This document shows, piece by piece, positions 20,649 to 31,877 of a stretch of 64,000 bases of DNA. The stretch comes from Chamaelirium japonicum. Its lineage: Eukaryota; Streptophyta; Magnoliopsida; Liliales; Melanthiaceae. Position numbers and translations under genes: made by a program. Below the pieces are notes generated by a model. It saw only the letters and a program-made list of their open reading frames with translations, did no database searches and was not told the origin of the DNA. The stretch lies in assembly GCA_947650365.1 (NCBI GenBank), contig OX393551.1, positions 3,850,001-3,914,000 of the forward strand, given 5' to 3'. The first letter of the stretch is position 1, and each line of letters opens with the position of its first letter.

Positions 20649-23600
20649 CTAAAAGAAGGTATCCAGAGCTCGAAGACGGCGCAGTAACTCCTCTCTAGTA
20701 GCCTCTACTCGCTGAAGTTCCACGGGACGAGTGGCCAGAAGCTCACGACGGGTCGCCAAGTCTGACTGCTGCTTTAGGTAACTCGTCTTCAAAGCGCTCT
20801 CCGCAGCCTCAGCTCGCTCCAGACGAGACTCTGCCTTCCGAAGTGAGGCGCGCACCGATTCTATCTTCCTTTGAGCCTTCGACAGGCTGGAAGTGGCCTC
20901 CGCAAGTTGGTGCTCTGACTGACACAAACTCGCCTCAGCGGCCTCCAACTTAGAAGGGGAGCTCCCCTCTAGTAAAGCTCACCGGGAGCGATAAGCCTCG
21001 CTATCGGTCACGAGCAGGTTCATCTGAGCGACGAAAGAAGAACTGTCGACTTTGAACTCCTCCAGGCTCGTGCAAAACTCCACACCGTCCGTCGACCACC
21101 AGTCCTGGAGGGCGCCAAAGCCAGCATCTTGGAAAGGCTCCAATGTTGACTTGATATACTGCCGGCAGCTCACAAGAAGGAACTCTAAAACTCTGCTCCT
21201 CGGCCTTAAGCTCGGGCGAGGTGCCTCGGAGTAGGTGGGCAAGACCTTCCCTCCCGCTGCAACCGCGACAGAGACCGCCTGCGTCAACAAGGGCGGCAGA
21301 ACTGGAGAAACCGTCGCTACCGCTGCAACAACCGTCTCCTCCAACGGGCACGAGGGTACAGCAACCGGGGAATGACGCTTGTCGACGCTCGAAACTTCAG
21401 CCTCCTCATGGAAAGACAAAGCATCAACATCGATGCCGTTCAGATCAATATCGCCACTAGGGAAGTTCTCCCCGCAAAGCCCGAGGAGATCCAGATCATC
21501 CGGAGGGATATCTAGCCCACATGCCCCAGGCACTTCCTACGCGGCCCCAGTAGACGAGTGCCCAAGAGATGCCTTCGGAGAGTTCGCCCCGCGCTCTACC
21601 ACTATAACGGAATCTGTCCAAAAGAAAATACACTGCTCAGCATGATGGAACTTCCCGGGCATAGAAAGGAAGTGAAATAAAGAAAACTCCATACCTGCGA
21701 AGTCGGACGAAGCAGCCCTAGACGGAGGGATCACCTCATCTTTTAGAAGTCCGGGTTCCTCGGTATCCTCCACCGGGCAAGGGACCCTCGAAGTCATCCC
21801 GCACGGAATGCACACTTTTCGTCTTTTGGGCGGGGCACCCTCAACAGCAGCCTTCGGAGGAAAAGATAACCCGGGGGCACTAGCAAGGTTGGCTTCTAAC
21901 ACGGGAGCCGAAGTGGGAACACGACGAGGACTGAAAAGACGACTGCAACTCTTCTGTGCCCTCTGAAGCCCCAATCGAAGGCGACGGTCCTCCACTCCCG
22001 CAGCAGGATCAAAACAAAAGTTTTTGAATTCACTGCTCGCCAGGACGTCAACCGGAAGACTTGTGAGCAAAGGGGAAACTTGCCCTTCAATCCACTTGCA
22101 GTACTCCGGAGTGGCGGCGTCCCGAAAACCGGACTTGGTCCTAGGGAAGAAGCTGCCACCAGTCAATCGGGCGTAGAGTGAAGCCCAGAAACGGTAACCC
22201 TCCTGTGGACTAATACTCCCCTGCAACTGCTGAGGCATACCGGGAACTTCCTGTCGAAATCCTTACTGGCGAGCAAAGCGGTGAGGGGAGTACTGCTCCA
22301 CCTCCACCACATCCCCCTTGCGCCAAACCAAATAGCCAGGGCGGCAACTGACCATGTTCCAGTACAAGCTGTCCGGGAGCTCCTCGTTGTCGTAGACAGT
22401 CGACCTCTCCAAAGGCAGCACCGAATGCTCTGACAAAAATTCAAAGTCGGTGCTTCCCATCCTCCGCAAAAGAGTGCGAGCACACTCCCTCGGGCGCTCC
22501 CAACTGATAAAAGCATTTAAGATCCCTCCTATCCCGGGCAGGAACGGCAGGTCGGCTGGATGCCCGCGTCTAGCAAAGATCCCCTTTGGGAAGTGTAGAG
22601 CTATCCAGCCATACAAGTAGTGCAGAGGTCCGAACGCAGCAGACCGGCCAAGCTCCTCCTTGGCATTATCTGAGATGGACAAGTCCCAGTAAGTCCCGCT
22701 GAGACCCCGGTACAAGGCACATAAGATGGCCGGGGCTAGATTGAAAAGCTCCCCCCTTGCCATCTGGAAGCCGCAAGAAAGGTTCCCGGACGGATGACCT
22801 TGCCAAGACAGGGAAGCACGAACCGGCAAAGAAAGATAACCAGCCCGGCGGCTCGATAAATCGCCCGCCACTCCTCGCTGTCACGCCTCAGGCCGAGGAT
22901 TTCCCAGGGATACTGTTTTCCCTCCACTGAGTGCCTCTCCCGAGCCAAGGACTCAATAGGCCTCACAAAAGAACGAAGCGGAGGCCTTTTCATTTGAGCG
23001 ACCTTCCACATCGGGTGAGTCGAAGGTGCTGGGGACCTGTACTCGCCTCTGAACCAAAAGTCAACCCAAGAAGAAGGGCACACTCGATCTGACTGATCCC
23101 GTGCCGCGATGATAGCATATACCTTGAACAGAAGAAGGTAGGAACTCAGAGCGAAGCTGCTGTCCGACAGGTCCTTCAAAGCTAGCACCTCCTCCTGGTA
23201 GTAATTTCGCACTTTAGGGCACCCGGAAACGATGTGAACGTCGCGAAGTGAGATTCCTATCTCCCCCACCCCAGTAAGGAAAGTGTTGGTGGCCGGACAC
23301 CAGAGTTCACAAAGTACGCGATACATCCCCTCAGGACGGCTATATTCCCGACGAGCCGGCGCCAGAAACTTGGCCAATAAATTCATCTCGGGTTCCGCAC
23401 CGAAGACCTCGTAGAGCTCACCCATCCATTCACGAAAACCGCAAAGGTATTGGACGTCTCCCCGAGGCCAAGAGTCGGTACCCCATCGGGTCAATCGGGA
23501 GCATATCTTCGAGGCGACAACCGGAGTGGGCATGAAATCTTCATTACAATGGTGGAAAGGAGTACTCAAACTTGGACGGAGGAGCTTCGTGGAGATCCCT

Positions 23601-23962
23601 TCGTCGGTATAGATCTTCTCGCTCAGCTTCAGCATCCTACAAGTCGCATCGGCGATTCCATCTTCCGTGATGCGCTCGTGGATAAAAACACGGAGCAACG
23701 ACAGAAGGTCTTCTCGCCTCGAGTTGCGATAACGGTACACCCGAGTAAGGGGGAAGCGAAGGCACCTCCTCCCGTCGGAGAGGTCCTCAGCTATCCACCC
23801 CGGCGAAGTCAAGCTCTCAAAGACGTGGATCCTGGAGAACCATGAAAGGAAGCAAGTCAAGACAAGTGCGTGCAAAAAAAAAAAAAGGGCCGAGGGGCCC
23901 ACATCCCCCCTGTCAGGATCACCCGACTCAAAGTCACCACCGCGCCTGGGCCTTCGCGCCAC
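20649..23962 (-). CDS. Gypsy 1 antisense reading block with plant mobile domain
   Basis: Opposite to gag-pol, between integrase and 3' LTR. Starting at 23962 it reads MARRPRRGGDFESGDPDRGD, then a long globular part with FRLTRV-like, GVGEIGISLRDVHIVSGCP and FLCRFVLPCLGK segments that I recognise as plant mobile domain type. Further left come Pro/Ser/Val-rich linker sequence and a coiled-coil-prone block (~20650-20950: AEASLCQSEHQLAEAT). Antisense genes in this position are known in Tat-lineage elements; their role is unknown. The block is in several open stretches. I do not say how they are spliced. Confidence 0.7.
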
Positions 23963-24184
23963 ACTCCCGGGGGTCCGTGCACCACCCGTGCCGGCCGATT
24001 ACGCCAACGCCACCCAGCCGGAACCGCAGCCGCCTGCCAACCCGGCCCCCGCCGCACGACACTGTATAAATCTGCACCCGGCCCGCACGACGCCCGGCCT
24101 CCGCTGCCACCCACGCGGGCCCCACGCCGCGACACCCGCGCACCCGAAACCATCGAGGCCACCGCCCCGCGCGCCGCGCCACAG

Positions 24185-24289
24185 CCTCAAAAAAAAAAAA
24201 AAAAGTCAAACAAACAGCAGAGGGGGGGGGCCCGCGCGCCCCCTTCCTCCGATCTGGACGGGGCCGACCCGACCCCGTCGCCAACGCAG

Positions 24290-24324
<35 letters not shown>

Positions 24325-24670
24325 CAACTCGGGGACGCTGCCGCCCCCCCTCTCCGATCCGATCGCGGCCGAGCCCGACCCGTCCGCCGCGATCCCCGCG
24401 TCCGCACCCGGCCGCCACGACCCCCCACGCGCGCACCCCGCGCACCGCTGCCCCGTGCCGGTCACCGTCGCCCGCGCGCCACCGCGCCGTAGCCCCGCCG
24501 CCGCCCGCGCGCCGGCCCCCACTGCTCCCACAGCCCGGAGCCGAAGCAGAGAAGAAGAAGAAAAAGAGAAAAAATAAAAATAAAAAGAAAAAGAAAAAAA
24601 GAAAAGGAAAAGAAAAGAAAAAAAAGAAAAAGAAGAAGAAGAAGAAGAAGAAGAAGAAAGAGGAAGGAAG
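24185..24670. repeat. Low-complexity tract upstream of the antisense block
   Basis: Contains A15 (~24190-24204), a run of 29 G (24292-24320), GC-rich CCGCC words, then a purine tract of AAG/AAAAG repeats (~24549-24665). Reading frames across it are composition artefacts. Confidence 0.8.
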
Positions 24671-24922
24671 AGGCGGCGAAGGCGGATCGCACCTCAGCCG
24701 CGCTCCTCCAACCTCCTCGCCGCAGTCGCCATCACCGCGTCGCTTCGAGCCAGTCTCCGCAACGACCTCCAAATCGCGCACCATCGCCGCCGACGAAAGA
24801 GGCGACACCGGGAAGACGGAGCAAGTCGCGTGCAACCCCAGGCAGCTCTCTTCCGATGGCGGTCTCCAGAAGCCGGCGGAACCTTCGCAAAGAGCAGAAT
24901 GTCGGATGAAGGGGGTAGGGGT

Positions 24923-24932
24923 CCTTAAATAG
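24923..24932 (-). promoter_or_regulatory. Possible TATA box for the gypsy 1 antisense transcript
   Basis: On the minus strand CTATTTAAGG lies in a GC-rich setting, about 960 bp upstream of the antisense ATG at 23962. Inferred from sequence only. Confidence 0.45.
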
Positions 24933-25027
24933 ACCCCCAACCCCGCCCACAAAAGGAATCAAGGACAAGTGCTCTACGATTGCTACGTGTCCAAACCCTA
25001 TACGTTCTCATCGACACACTCGTCCTT

Positions 25028-25038
25028 GAGGGGGCATT
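25028..25038 (+). other. Gypsy 1 polypurine tract
   Basis: GAGGGGGCATT directly before the 3' LTR. Confidence 0.75.
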
Positions 25039-27046
25039 TGTAGACACACGAATTTTGTCTAGCCCGGACCCGACGTACGTGCGCCAACACGGATGCAAAC
25101 CCGACGCGTGCTTCGACTCGGACCCGACTTGCACGCACCAGTGCGGACCCGGACCCGATTTGCGCCCAACAAGGGAGGAGCGGACCCCACACTCAAGGGG
25201 GGCCGGCCCCTACTAAGGATCCGAACCCCATGGGGCCGGCCCTTACTATGACCCGAACCCTATGGGGCCAGCCGGCCTTGCAAAAAAAAAAGAGAAAAGA
25301 AAGGAAAGAAAAGAAAAGGAAAGAAAAGAAAAGAAAGAAAAGAAAAGGGAAGAAAAGAAAGGAAAGAAAAGAAAAGAAAAGAAAAGAAAAGGAAAGCGAA
25401 GAAAGAAAAGGAAAGAACTACCGCCATGCGCGGGGGGAGGTTGCGTATGACGTCTGCACACGCGTGGATCTGCGCCGATCCCTCGATCCGACGGACAAGA
25501 AGAAGCGCCGGGTCGCCATCGATTTCGTGTGCAAAATCCAGCCATAATTACCCCGCCAGGAAAGGAAAGCAAATAAATGTTATTCCCCTCATCAATGGAT
25601 GAATAAATCCCGGGTAATTATGAGGGAGATATTAAAGGGATTTAAAATTAAAACTTCCCATATCTCTCCCCCCTCCCCTTTTGCCTATAAATAGAGGGGG
25701 TGGGGGAAGGCTCAAGAGGTCGAAGATTGAAGACGAATCGAGGAAGCTCTGCAGAAAAGGAGATGCTTCTTCGTTGACCCAAGGCTTCACGAGGCACGGG
25801 CAAGCCTGTCCCTTCGGGATCGGCTTAGTCCATTGAAAGCCCTCATCAACGTGAAGACCCTTGCACAAGAAGATCAAGACTTCAACTCCGTGCACGAAGA
25901 AGAAAGCTCGGAGAAGAAGACCCTTCGACTCCGAAGACGCCAGAAGCAAAGGCCGGAGAAGAAGCTCGGAGCGGCACTACCCCGTCGGCTCCAACAAACC
26001 CTCAACTCTGATCAAGCGCCAAAGCCCGGAGAAGAGAAACGAAGCGTCATCAACCCATCGCCTTCGACAAACGTCTACTCCATCCACGAAGAAGAAAGCC
26101 TGGGGAGGACTACCTGAAGCGTCGCTACCCTCGCCGTCTTCATCAACAAAAGCCGACGCTACAATCGTCGCACGAAGACCGTCACTACCCCCGCCGTCTT
26201 TATCAACAAAAGCCGACGCTACAACCGTCGCACGGAGATTGGTGCTACCCCCACTATCTCCGAAGGCATTCTTCGACTCCGATCACGCCAAAGAAGCCCG
26301 GAGAAGAAGAGAAGTCCAACCGACACCTGAATCGTCGAAGCACCGAAGAAGTAGCCCATGTCGTTCGAGAAGAAGACCGAGTTGACGCTGAAGCTAAAGC
26401 CCACGCAAGAAGCCAAAGCAAAAGCCCTCGTAAAGCCCGCGCCAAAGCAACGCAAGTGCCAAAGCCAAGCGACTACGCCGGTCTCGAGCAAAAGCACCGC
26501 ACGTTCTAGCCGATACGACGCGAAGTCCGGAAGAACGAAAGCATCGCAAGTCTCCCCCGTCCATGTCCAAGCGCAAGCGCCAAAGCAAAGCAAAAGCCAG
26601 AGCCACGCCAGAGCCAAGCCAAAGCCAAAAGCCAAAGCCAAAGCCAACGCCAAAAGCACGATCGACGCCGCGAACCGACGATCAAGGACGCCGAGGTCAA
26701 GCAAGGAACGAGGAAGACACGAAGACCGGGGAACGAAGCTGAAGACCCCCCTAGCCGAGGAAGCGCGAAGCACGGAAGGGACCAAAGAAACAGCGAATAT
26801 TCCTTAGCCTCTCAAAAGCCCTCACCCGTAAAGACCCCCTGTCCTGGGCAACCCCTTCAGAGCTCTCGCACGAACACCACGTGGAGACTCGGATCAAAGG
26901 GACCCTCCAGAGGATCTCTCCCACAATCCCCTGATCAACACTCGCCGCAACCCAGACTCGCCACACCCGAGCCACCCGGGTCCCGGCGCACCCTTGTAAT
27001 CTCGTTTTGTGCAGTAAAGACGACGCACATCTTTTCCGCGCATACA
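25039..27046 (+). repeat. Gypsy 1 3' LTR
   Basis: 2008 bp. About 97% like the 5' LTR by eye. Carries an extra ~33-bp duplication of the 'ccggccc..acta' unit near 25200-25260. TATA box at 25686-25693. Confidence 0.95.
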
Positions 27047-27051
27047 ACGTA

Positions 27052-27199
27052 ACAAACCTAGCATATCCATTGCATATACCTCACGTGGTTTTTGAAATGA
27101 CTACACGTTAATAAATTCAAAATCATAGGGACCACAGCTAAAATGGTATCTTTCGGTGTCTCTACACTAAAACAATCTGTTTGTCAAGGACCTTAGGCA
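27052..27199. other. Flank of gypsy 1, no gene
   Basis: Continuation of the pre-insertion locus from 10355. Nothing recognisable. Confidence 0.4.
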
Positions 27200-27640
27200 C
27201 ATTACTCGAAAAATTATTGTAGAGAAACTATTATGTAGAGGGATAATATTATAGAGAGGAAAAATGTCATGGAGAAAATGTTGTAGACAAATATATCATA
27301 GAGAGAATGTTATAGGAAAGACTTTATAAGGAGATTCCTGTAGAGAGAGAAAATACCATAGGGGTAGAAAATAGTGTAGAGAGAATATTGTATACATATT
27401 CTCTGTCTATGATGCTCTCTCTATAAAATTCTCTCTATGGTATTGTATCTCTATGATATATTCTCTTTATAGGATTCTTGCTATAGAATACTCTATATAT
27501 AATATTTTCTCTGCAACTTTTTTATTACATTTTTTCTCCACAATATTGTCTCTCTAAGACAGTCTCTTCCTACAACATTTCCTCTCTATAATTTTTTATG
27601 CCTGAAATATATTATATCTATAATATATATTCTCTAAAAC
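27200..27640. repeat. Long imperfect inverted repeat of 'tagagagaat' units
   Basis: Left half (~27205-27395) is loose copies of tagagagaa.at; right half (~27395-27600) is the complement, tctctctataat.ttctc. The axis is near 27390. With 9420-9625 on the other side of gypsy 1 it frames the insertion locus. Confidence 0.65.
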
Positions 27641-28748
27641 CGTATTTTGAAATCCAAGAAAGACACTGTCTCGGTTGACTGACTCCCCTAGCCAAACAAA
27701 GAATTTGACGAACGAAGGGCTTTAAAATCACTATATTTTAATCCCCTTCATCTACAATTTCCCTAAAATATACTAAATTCCTCAACCAAACAATACACCC
27801 TTAAGGGTATTGTGACAGTCAGGAAAGGTGGGAGTATCAATGGGTGTAAAGAGTAAGGCAAAGGCATCGTAAATAATTCATTTCTTTTGGTAAAAAAAAA
27901 ATCTCATTTGGTGCTTATTAATGCATTTTAATTTTTTTTTGGAATGATCAACAATTTAGAGGGTTATGGCCCTTATGGGGGTTAATAGATATCAAAAGTG
28001 TAAGTCTATTTTAGAGGCAAAGAGCAAAAAGTAGGGTACTTGGCTTATAAGGGACCTTTGGCTAATGCTTCAGTCAGAGCAACACTATCTTTTTTTTCTG
28101 GGTTCATGGAAAGGGAAGTTAACAGCAAGAACTCAGGAGGGTCATAGCCCGGCGCAAGAACACAAGAAACCGCCACCCGAGGGGAGAGAAGACAACATCC
28201 ACACTGCCACACCTGCGGAACAACAAAACCACCACCAGACGATGGGCAATAGAGCAACAAGCTCGATCACACCACCCATGTGTCGCCGAGAAAGAATTGC
28301 TGATGAGCCCACCGGATCCGCCACGCCACGACGCGCTGGAGCCGCCACCCACGCCGAGACAGAGCATGCCATGTATTAACTGAAAAAAGGCCTTGGTTGC
28401 TTAGCCTCCAAGTGGCAGCAACCTATAGGCCGCGGACTGCATCTTCTTTCTTCATGGCGATTTCACCAGTTACATGAGAGTGGGTTGTAACAGCTTGTTT
28501 GATTTGCTGGAGTTCCAAGTATATTGCGGTTGGAACTATTACTGCAAATAATTACAGGGTTTACATTTGTATGCACTATATATGTTTGGTTTGATGGAGT
28601 GTTAATGGTGAAGTTGCAAAACAACTGTTTAGTTCAATGAAGTTGTAGTGGTGGCAGGCCAGCATAGTGGTGGTCGGTTGCGGCAGCCGACGGTGGTGGG
28701 TGACTTCCGGTGTCAGTGGAGTTAACTTTTTCTTTAAGTGTTTTAAAA
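27641..28748. other. Intergenic DNA, no gene recognised
   Basis: 27650-27800 resembles a worn DNA-transposon end (ccaaacaa...cttcaattt-like words, gcccttcgtt on the other strand). 28080-28380 is a GC-rich island with an unconvincing Pro/Ala-rich frame. 28440-28740 is AT-rich with ggtggt runs. Confidence 0.35.
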
Positions 28749-29195
28749 ACAATATCATCATGTGTAACGTGTAACGACTATAAACGTTCCCACTAAACGA
28801 GATCTAATGGCTGAGTTTTAAAATCTCATTAAACCCAAATAAATGGGCAGCCATCAATGCACCTTGGGCCTATATAAGAGACCCAAGACCATAGAGTTTG
28901 AATACATAAAATTGTGCTTTTGCTACCAAAAACTCTGTCTTTTTCATTCTCTCTGTGTTTCAATCTTTTCTACTTGATGGGTTCTTGAAAGCTACTTTGG
29001 GGTTCGTCATACACTCTTTCGAAGTTGTGCCGACGGGAGGGAGAGCCTATTGGTTTGGTCGTCGTATCTCTAGGGCATATCCCCAAAACTAGGTGTCACC
29101 GGAACAGTTAATCAGGGATCCGGTTGGAGCTAGAGATCCTGAACCCTGAAGGTTCCACCATGTCATTATATATAGGAATTGTTTCTCGACTTGGT
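28749..29195 (+). promoter_or_regulatory. LTR-like fragment with a TATA box, outside the copia element
   Basis: Begins tgtaacg. It has gggcctatataagagaccc (TATA near 28871-28878), then a pyrimidine-rich leader (tctttttcattctctctg), as in copia LTRs. It ends just before the copia 5' LTR. I found no second copy in the window, so a solo or truncated LTR is a guess. Confidence 0.35.
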
Positions 29196-29201
29196 TGAAT
29201 A

Positions 29202-30103
29202 TGTTGGATGCGAAGTAGCGCGATGGAGCGCAAGCCCGAATCCTAAGAACCTAATTCACATATGTTAAGGGCCATAGAGGTATTTTGTTAAATACTAAAA
29301 TATGGCTCAAAACATATTGAATATGGATCTTAAAATGAGCGGAATAATTCTAGGAGCTCATAGGCGCTAATGGAACTCGATTCCGATAAGCGTACCTTAC
29401 TCTATTTCTTTATCAGCGGTGTGCCAACATAAGGGCGTTTTCCTCCGAAGTGTCTAAATTGATAAAGGAAGACCTAACCGACTTGCTTTATCCCTCCCCC
29501 CTCATCCCTATCCTATAGGGGCCGGCCCTAGCAAGTAGGGGACCGGCCCTATAAGAAGGAATAGAGGGGGAGAGGCCGACCCTAGCTAAGGCTCTCCTCT
29601 CTCTAAAAATCCGACCCCCTCTCCTCTCTCCCTCTTTGTGGTTTCGGCCAAGGAGGAAAGAGGAAAAAGAAGGAGGAAGGAAAGAGAAGGAAGAAGAGAG
29701 AAAGAGAAGAAGGAGACCTCGTGGCTCGCCATCGTCTTCGCAACGTAATCCTTCGTTGGCTCGTAGTCCTTGCACTCAGAGATAGGACTTCGAGGATTCC
29801 TCCCTTCACAAAGGACAAGGTGCTATCCGATAGCTTCCCTTGCAATTCACGTGCGGTTTATCATCGTTTCATCATCTTCGGATCATAGATCCATAAGGTA
29901 TGATGGTTCTAAACACCTAACTAGATGTATGCATGTCTTCCATAGATTGTAGTATACCTCTAGGGTGTCCGCACATGTGCTAAGATCATAGATTCATATA
30001 TAGATTGTTTGAAAGATAAATTGTAATGAAACATACACCATGAGATCCTCGGATCTATCTTTTGCTTCTGCTGCGACCCTGATAATAGGATTTAATTCCA
30101 ACA
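29202..30103 (+). repeat. Copia 5' LTR
   Basis: 902 bp with the 7-bp inverted ends TGTTGGA/TCCAACA. The primer site follows at once. Bounds rest on these ends and the primer site, since the 3' LTR is not in the window. Confidence 0.75.
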
Positions 30104-30105
30104 AT

Positions 30106-30117
30106 TGGTATCAGAGT
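30106..30117 (+). other. Copia primer-binding site
   Basis: TGGTATCAGAGT, the usual plant copia match to initiator tRNA-Met, 2 bp after the LTR. Confidence 0.85.
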
Positions 30118-30990
30118 ACGCTTCAGTGTATATTTCATGCATGAATTCGTGAAAACATCATGTGAATATATGATGATATATTTTCGTCGGGGTTCGGCGT
30201 AGATCATGCATATGAATTGTGCTATGTATCGACTTTTTGCAGGTGTCGCGCTGAATAATAATATGTGATTGTATGCCCCCGGGGGTCGGATCCCGGGTTT
30301 ATCTTTTGTATTGATTATTATTGTGTATGTGGTTTTTAAGGCTCTAGATGGGCGGGGGTGGAGGTTGACCACCCTTAGTTCCTTGGCCATGTTTATAGGA
30401 TTGTTTTTTTTTTTTCTAGCAAAATTGTACACGAACGAGCACTTGTTCGGAGCATGTTAGTTTTTTTGTCACATAAAGAAGGAGATGAGTGATCCAAGAT
30501 GCTACATCCACTGTTCGGGCAAGCGATACCATGGAGTGCAAAGACCCGGCGAAAGCGTGCACGTTGGTGATGATTGGGATCATTGTCGGGAGATTGTGCA
30601 GAATGGAAGAACATGATATCTTGGCTATGCTATTCAGGTTCAGGGGTCGGACCCTGGACTTGAATCAGTTTGGATGCTTTTTCTATTATACTCTATACTT
30701 AGTGTTTAGAGACCTCGATAATAATTTGTTTATTAGTCTTGATTGTGAGTTAGTCTCTAGATCAGGCTCAGGGTTAGTACTTAGCTTATGGATTCATCGG
30801 TGTCTCTATATGTTTCTAACACATGCGAATCTGATGGCTGTCTAAAAAGAAAGGTGGTAATCGTCCTTATGATAGTTCAGGTAGCCGAGTACTATGCACC
30901 GAGATAGACGCAGTATTAGATTTGTTTAGAGATGACTAATGACCTCATAAGAAGTATGATAACCTTAGTGGGATGCCCTTTCCCTAAATG
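30118..30990 (+). other. Copia leader, left part
   Basis: Non-coding, before the gypsy 2 insertion; continues at 43571. Small frames are not credible genes. Confidence 0.6.
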
Positions 30991-30995
30991 GTCCC
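30991..30995. repeat. Gypsy 2 target duplication, left copy
   Basis: gtccc, repeated at 43566-43570. Confidence 0.9.
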
Positions 30996-31035
30996 TGTGG
31001 GTGCAAATTTTGGCAAGAAATCTGTAAATCAGCGG

Positions 31036-31195
31036 GACCCATCGGCCCTGCCTGGTGGGCCCCCGAAGACTACAGCGGAACCCACCGGCCCTGCCTGGTG
31101 GGCCCCCGAAGACTATAGCGGGACCCACCGGCCCTGCCTGGTGGGCCCCCGAAGACTACAGCGGGACCCACCGGCTCTGCCTGGTGGGCCCAAGA
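31036..31195 (+). repeat. Four ~42-bp tandem units in the gypsy 2 LTR
   Basis: Each carries acccaccggccctgcctggt, gggcccccgaagactac. The 3' LTR has the same four (~42893-43052); the related minus-strand LTR at 49277-50132 has about eight. Confidence 0.88.
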
Positions 31196-31308
31196 GCCTG
31201 TGGAATCCTCCCAGGAGACGGTAGCAGGGTCCACCAGCTTTACCTGGAGGATCCCCAGATACGGCAGCAGAGACCGCCATTTACCCAGGAGTTCCTCCCC
31301 AGAAATCC

Positions 31309-31316
31309 TATAAATA
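31309..31316 (+). promoter_or_regulatory. TATA box of the gypsy 2 5' LTR
   Basis: TATAAATA after aatcc; same in the 3' LTR at 43165-43172. Confidence 0.7.
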
Positions 31317-31712
31317 GCAGAACCTTCGAATGTAAAAGGATCCGAAAAATCTGATTTCTACTTCTGAGATCTGATTTTCAGAACCCAGAGCTCTAGAATT
31401 TCTCAGATTTCCCTCTTCCACCTCTTTTGATCTTCTTCTCTACTTTGAAGAGATCAGAGTGGTTTCAGTGATACTCGGTCTGTCGAGATCACTTCGATAC
31501 AAGTGTTAGTGAATTCGGGTTGCTCCCTATAGCACGGAGACGTAGGCTTCGGCTGAACTCCGAGATCACATCTCTCGTGTCCAACTTTCTTTGTTTGCAT
31601 ATTGATAGCTCCAACTTCAATCGACAGATCGAACAACGATCTTTGACTCAAAACTTCAATTGACTGGTGCGGAGAAGTCTTCGGGTCGGCATGAAGATTT
31701 TCCCCCACAGTT

Positions 31713-31730
31713 TGGCACTGTCTGTGGGAT
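31713..31730 (+). other. Gypsy 2 primer-binding site
   Basis: TGGCACTGTCTGTGGGAT, 3 bp after the LTR. Primer tRNA not assigned. Confidence 0.72.
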
Positions 31731-31877
31731 CCCAAACGAAAAGCCAAGCTCTCTCTACGACTATTAGATCGGTTGAGCAGACAACTGATCTTGATAGTCA
31801 AACTTCCTCGCCCCCTCGGTTGATTAGACAACTGTTCGGACATCAGCACTCTCGTTGTACCCTTCGCTCTCTACTAA

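Larger units (their letters stand above)
10361..27046 (+). mobile_element. Gypsy element 1: Ty3/gypsy, Tat lineage, 16.7 kb
   Basis: LTRs at 10361-12337 and 25039-27046 begin TGTAGACACACG. The 5-bp target duplication acgta (10356-10360, 27047-27051) is exact. The order gag, protease, reverse transcriptase, RNase H, second RNase H, integrase on the plus strand makes it Ty3/gypsy. The second, archaeal-type RNase H and the long antisense block before the 3' LTR mark the plant Tat lineage. Structure is complete from end to end; the coding part has a handful of breaks. LTRs differ by roughly 3% by eye, around a million years at commonly used plant rates. Confidence 0.95.
30996..31709 (+). repeat. 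Gypsy 2 5' LTR
   Basis: 714 bp, with four ~42-bp tandem units and a TATA box. Confidence 0.95.

Noticed and set aside
23842-24952. Pro/Arg-rich and Gly/Phe-rich frames over the G and A/G runs
   Set aside because: Low-complexity sequence; several frames open on both strands at once.
28065-28379. Frames on both strands in a GC-rich island
   Set aside because: No domain, no splice context, open on both strands by composition.
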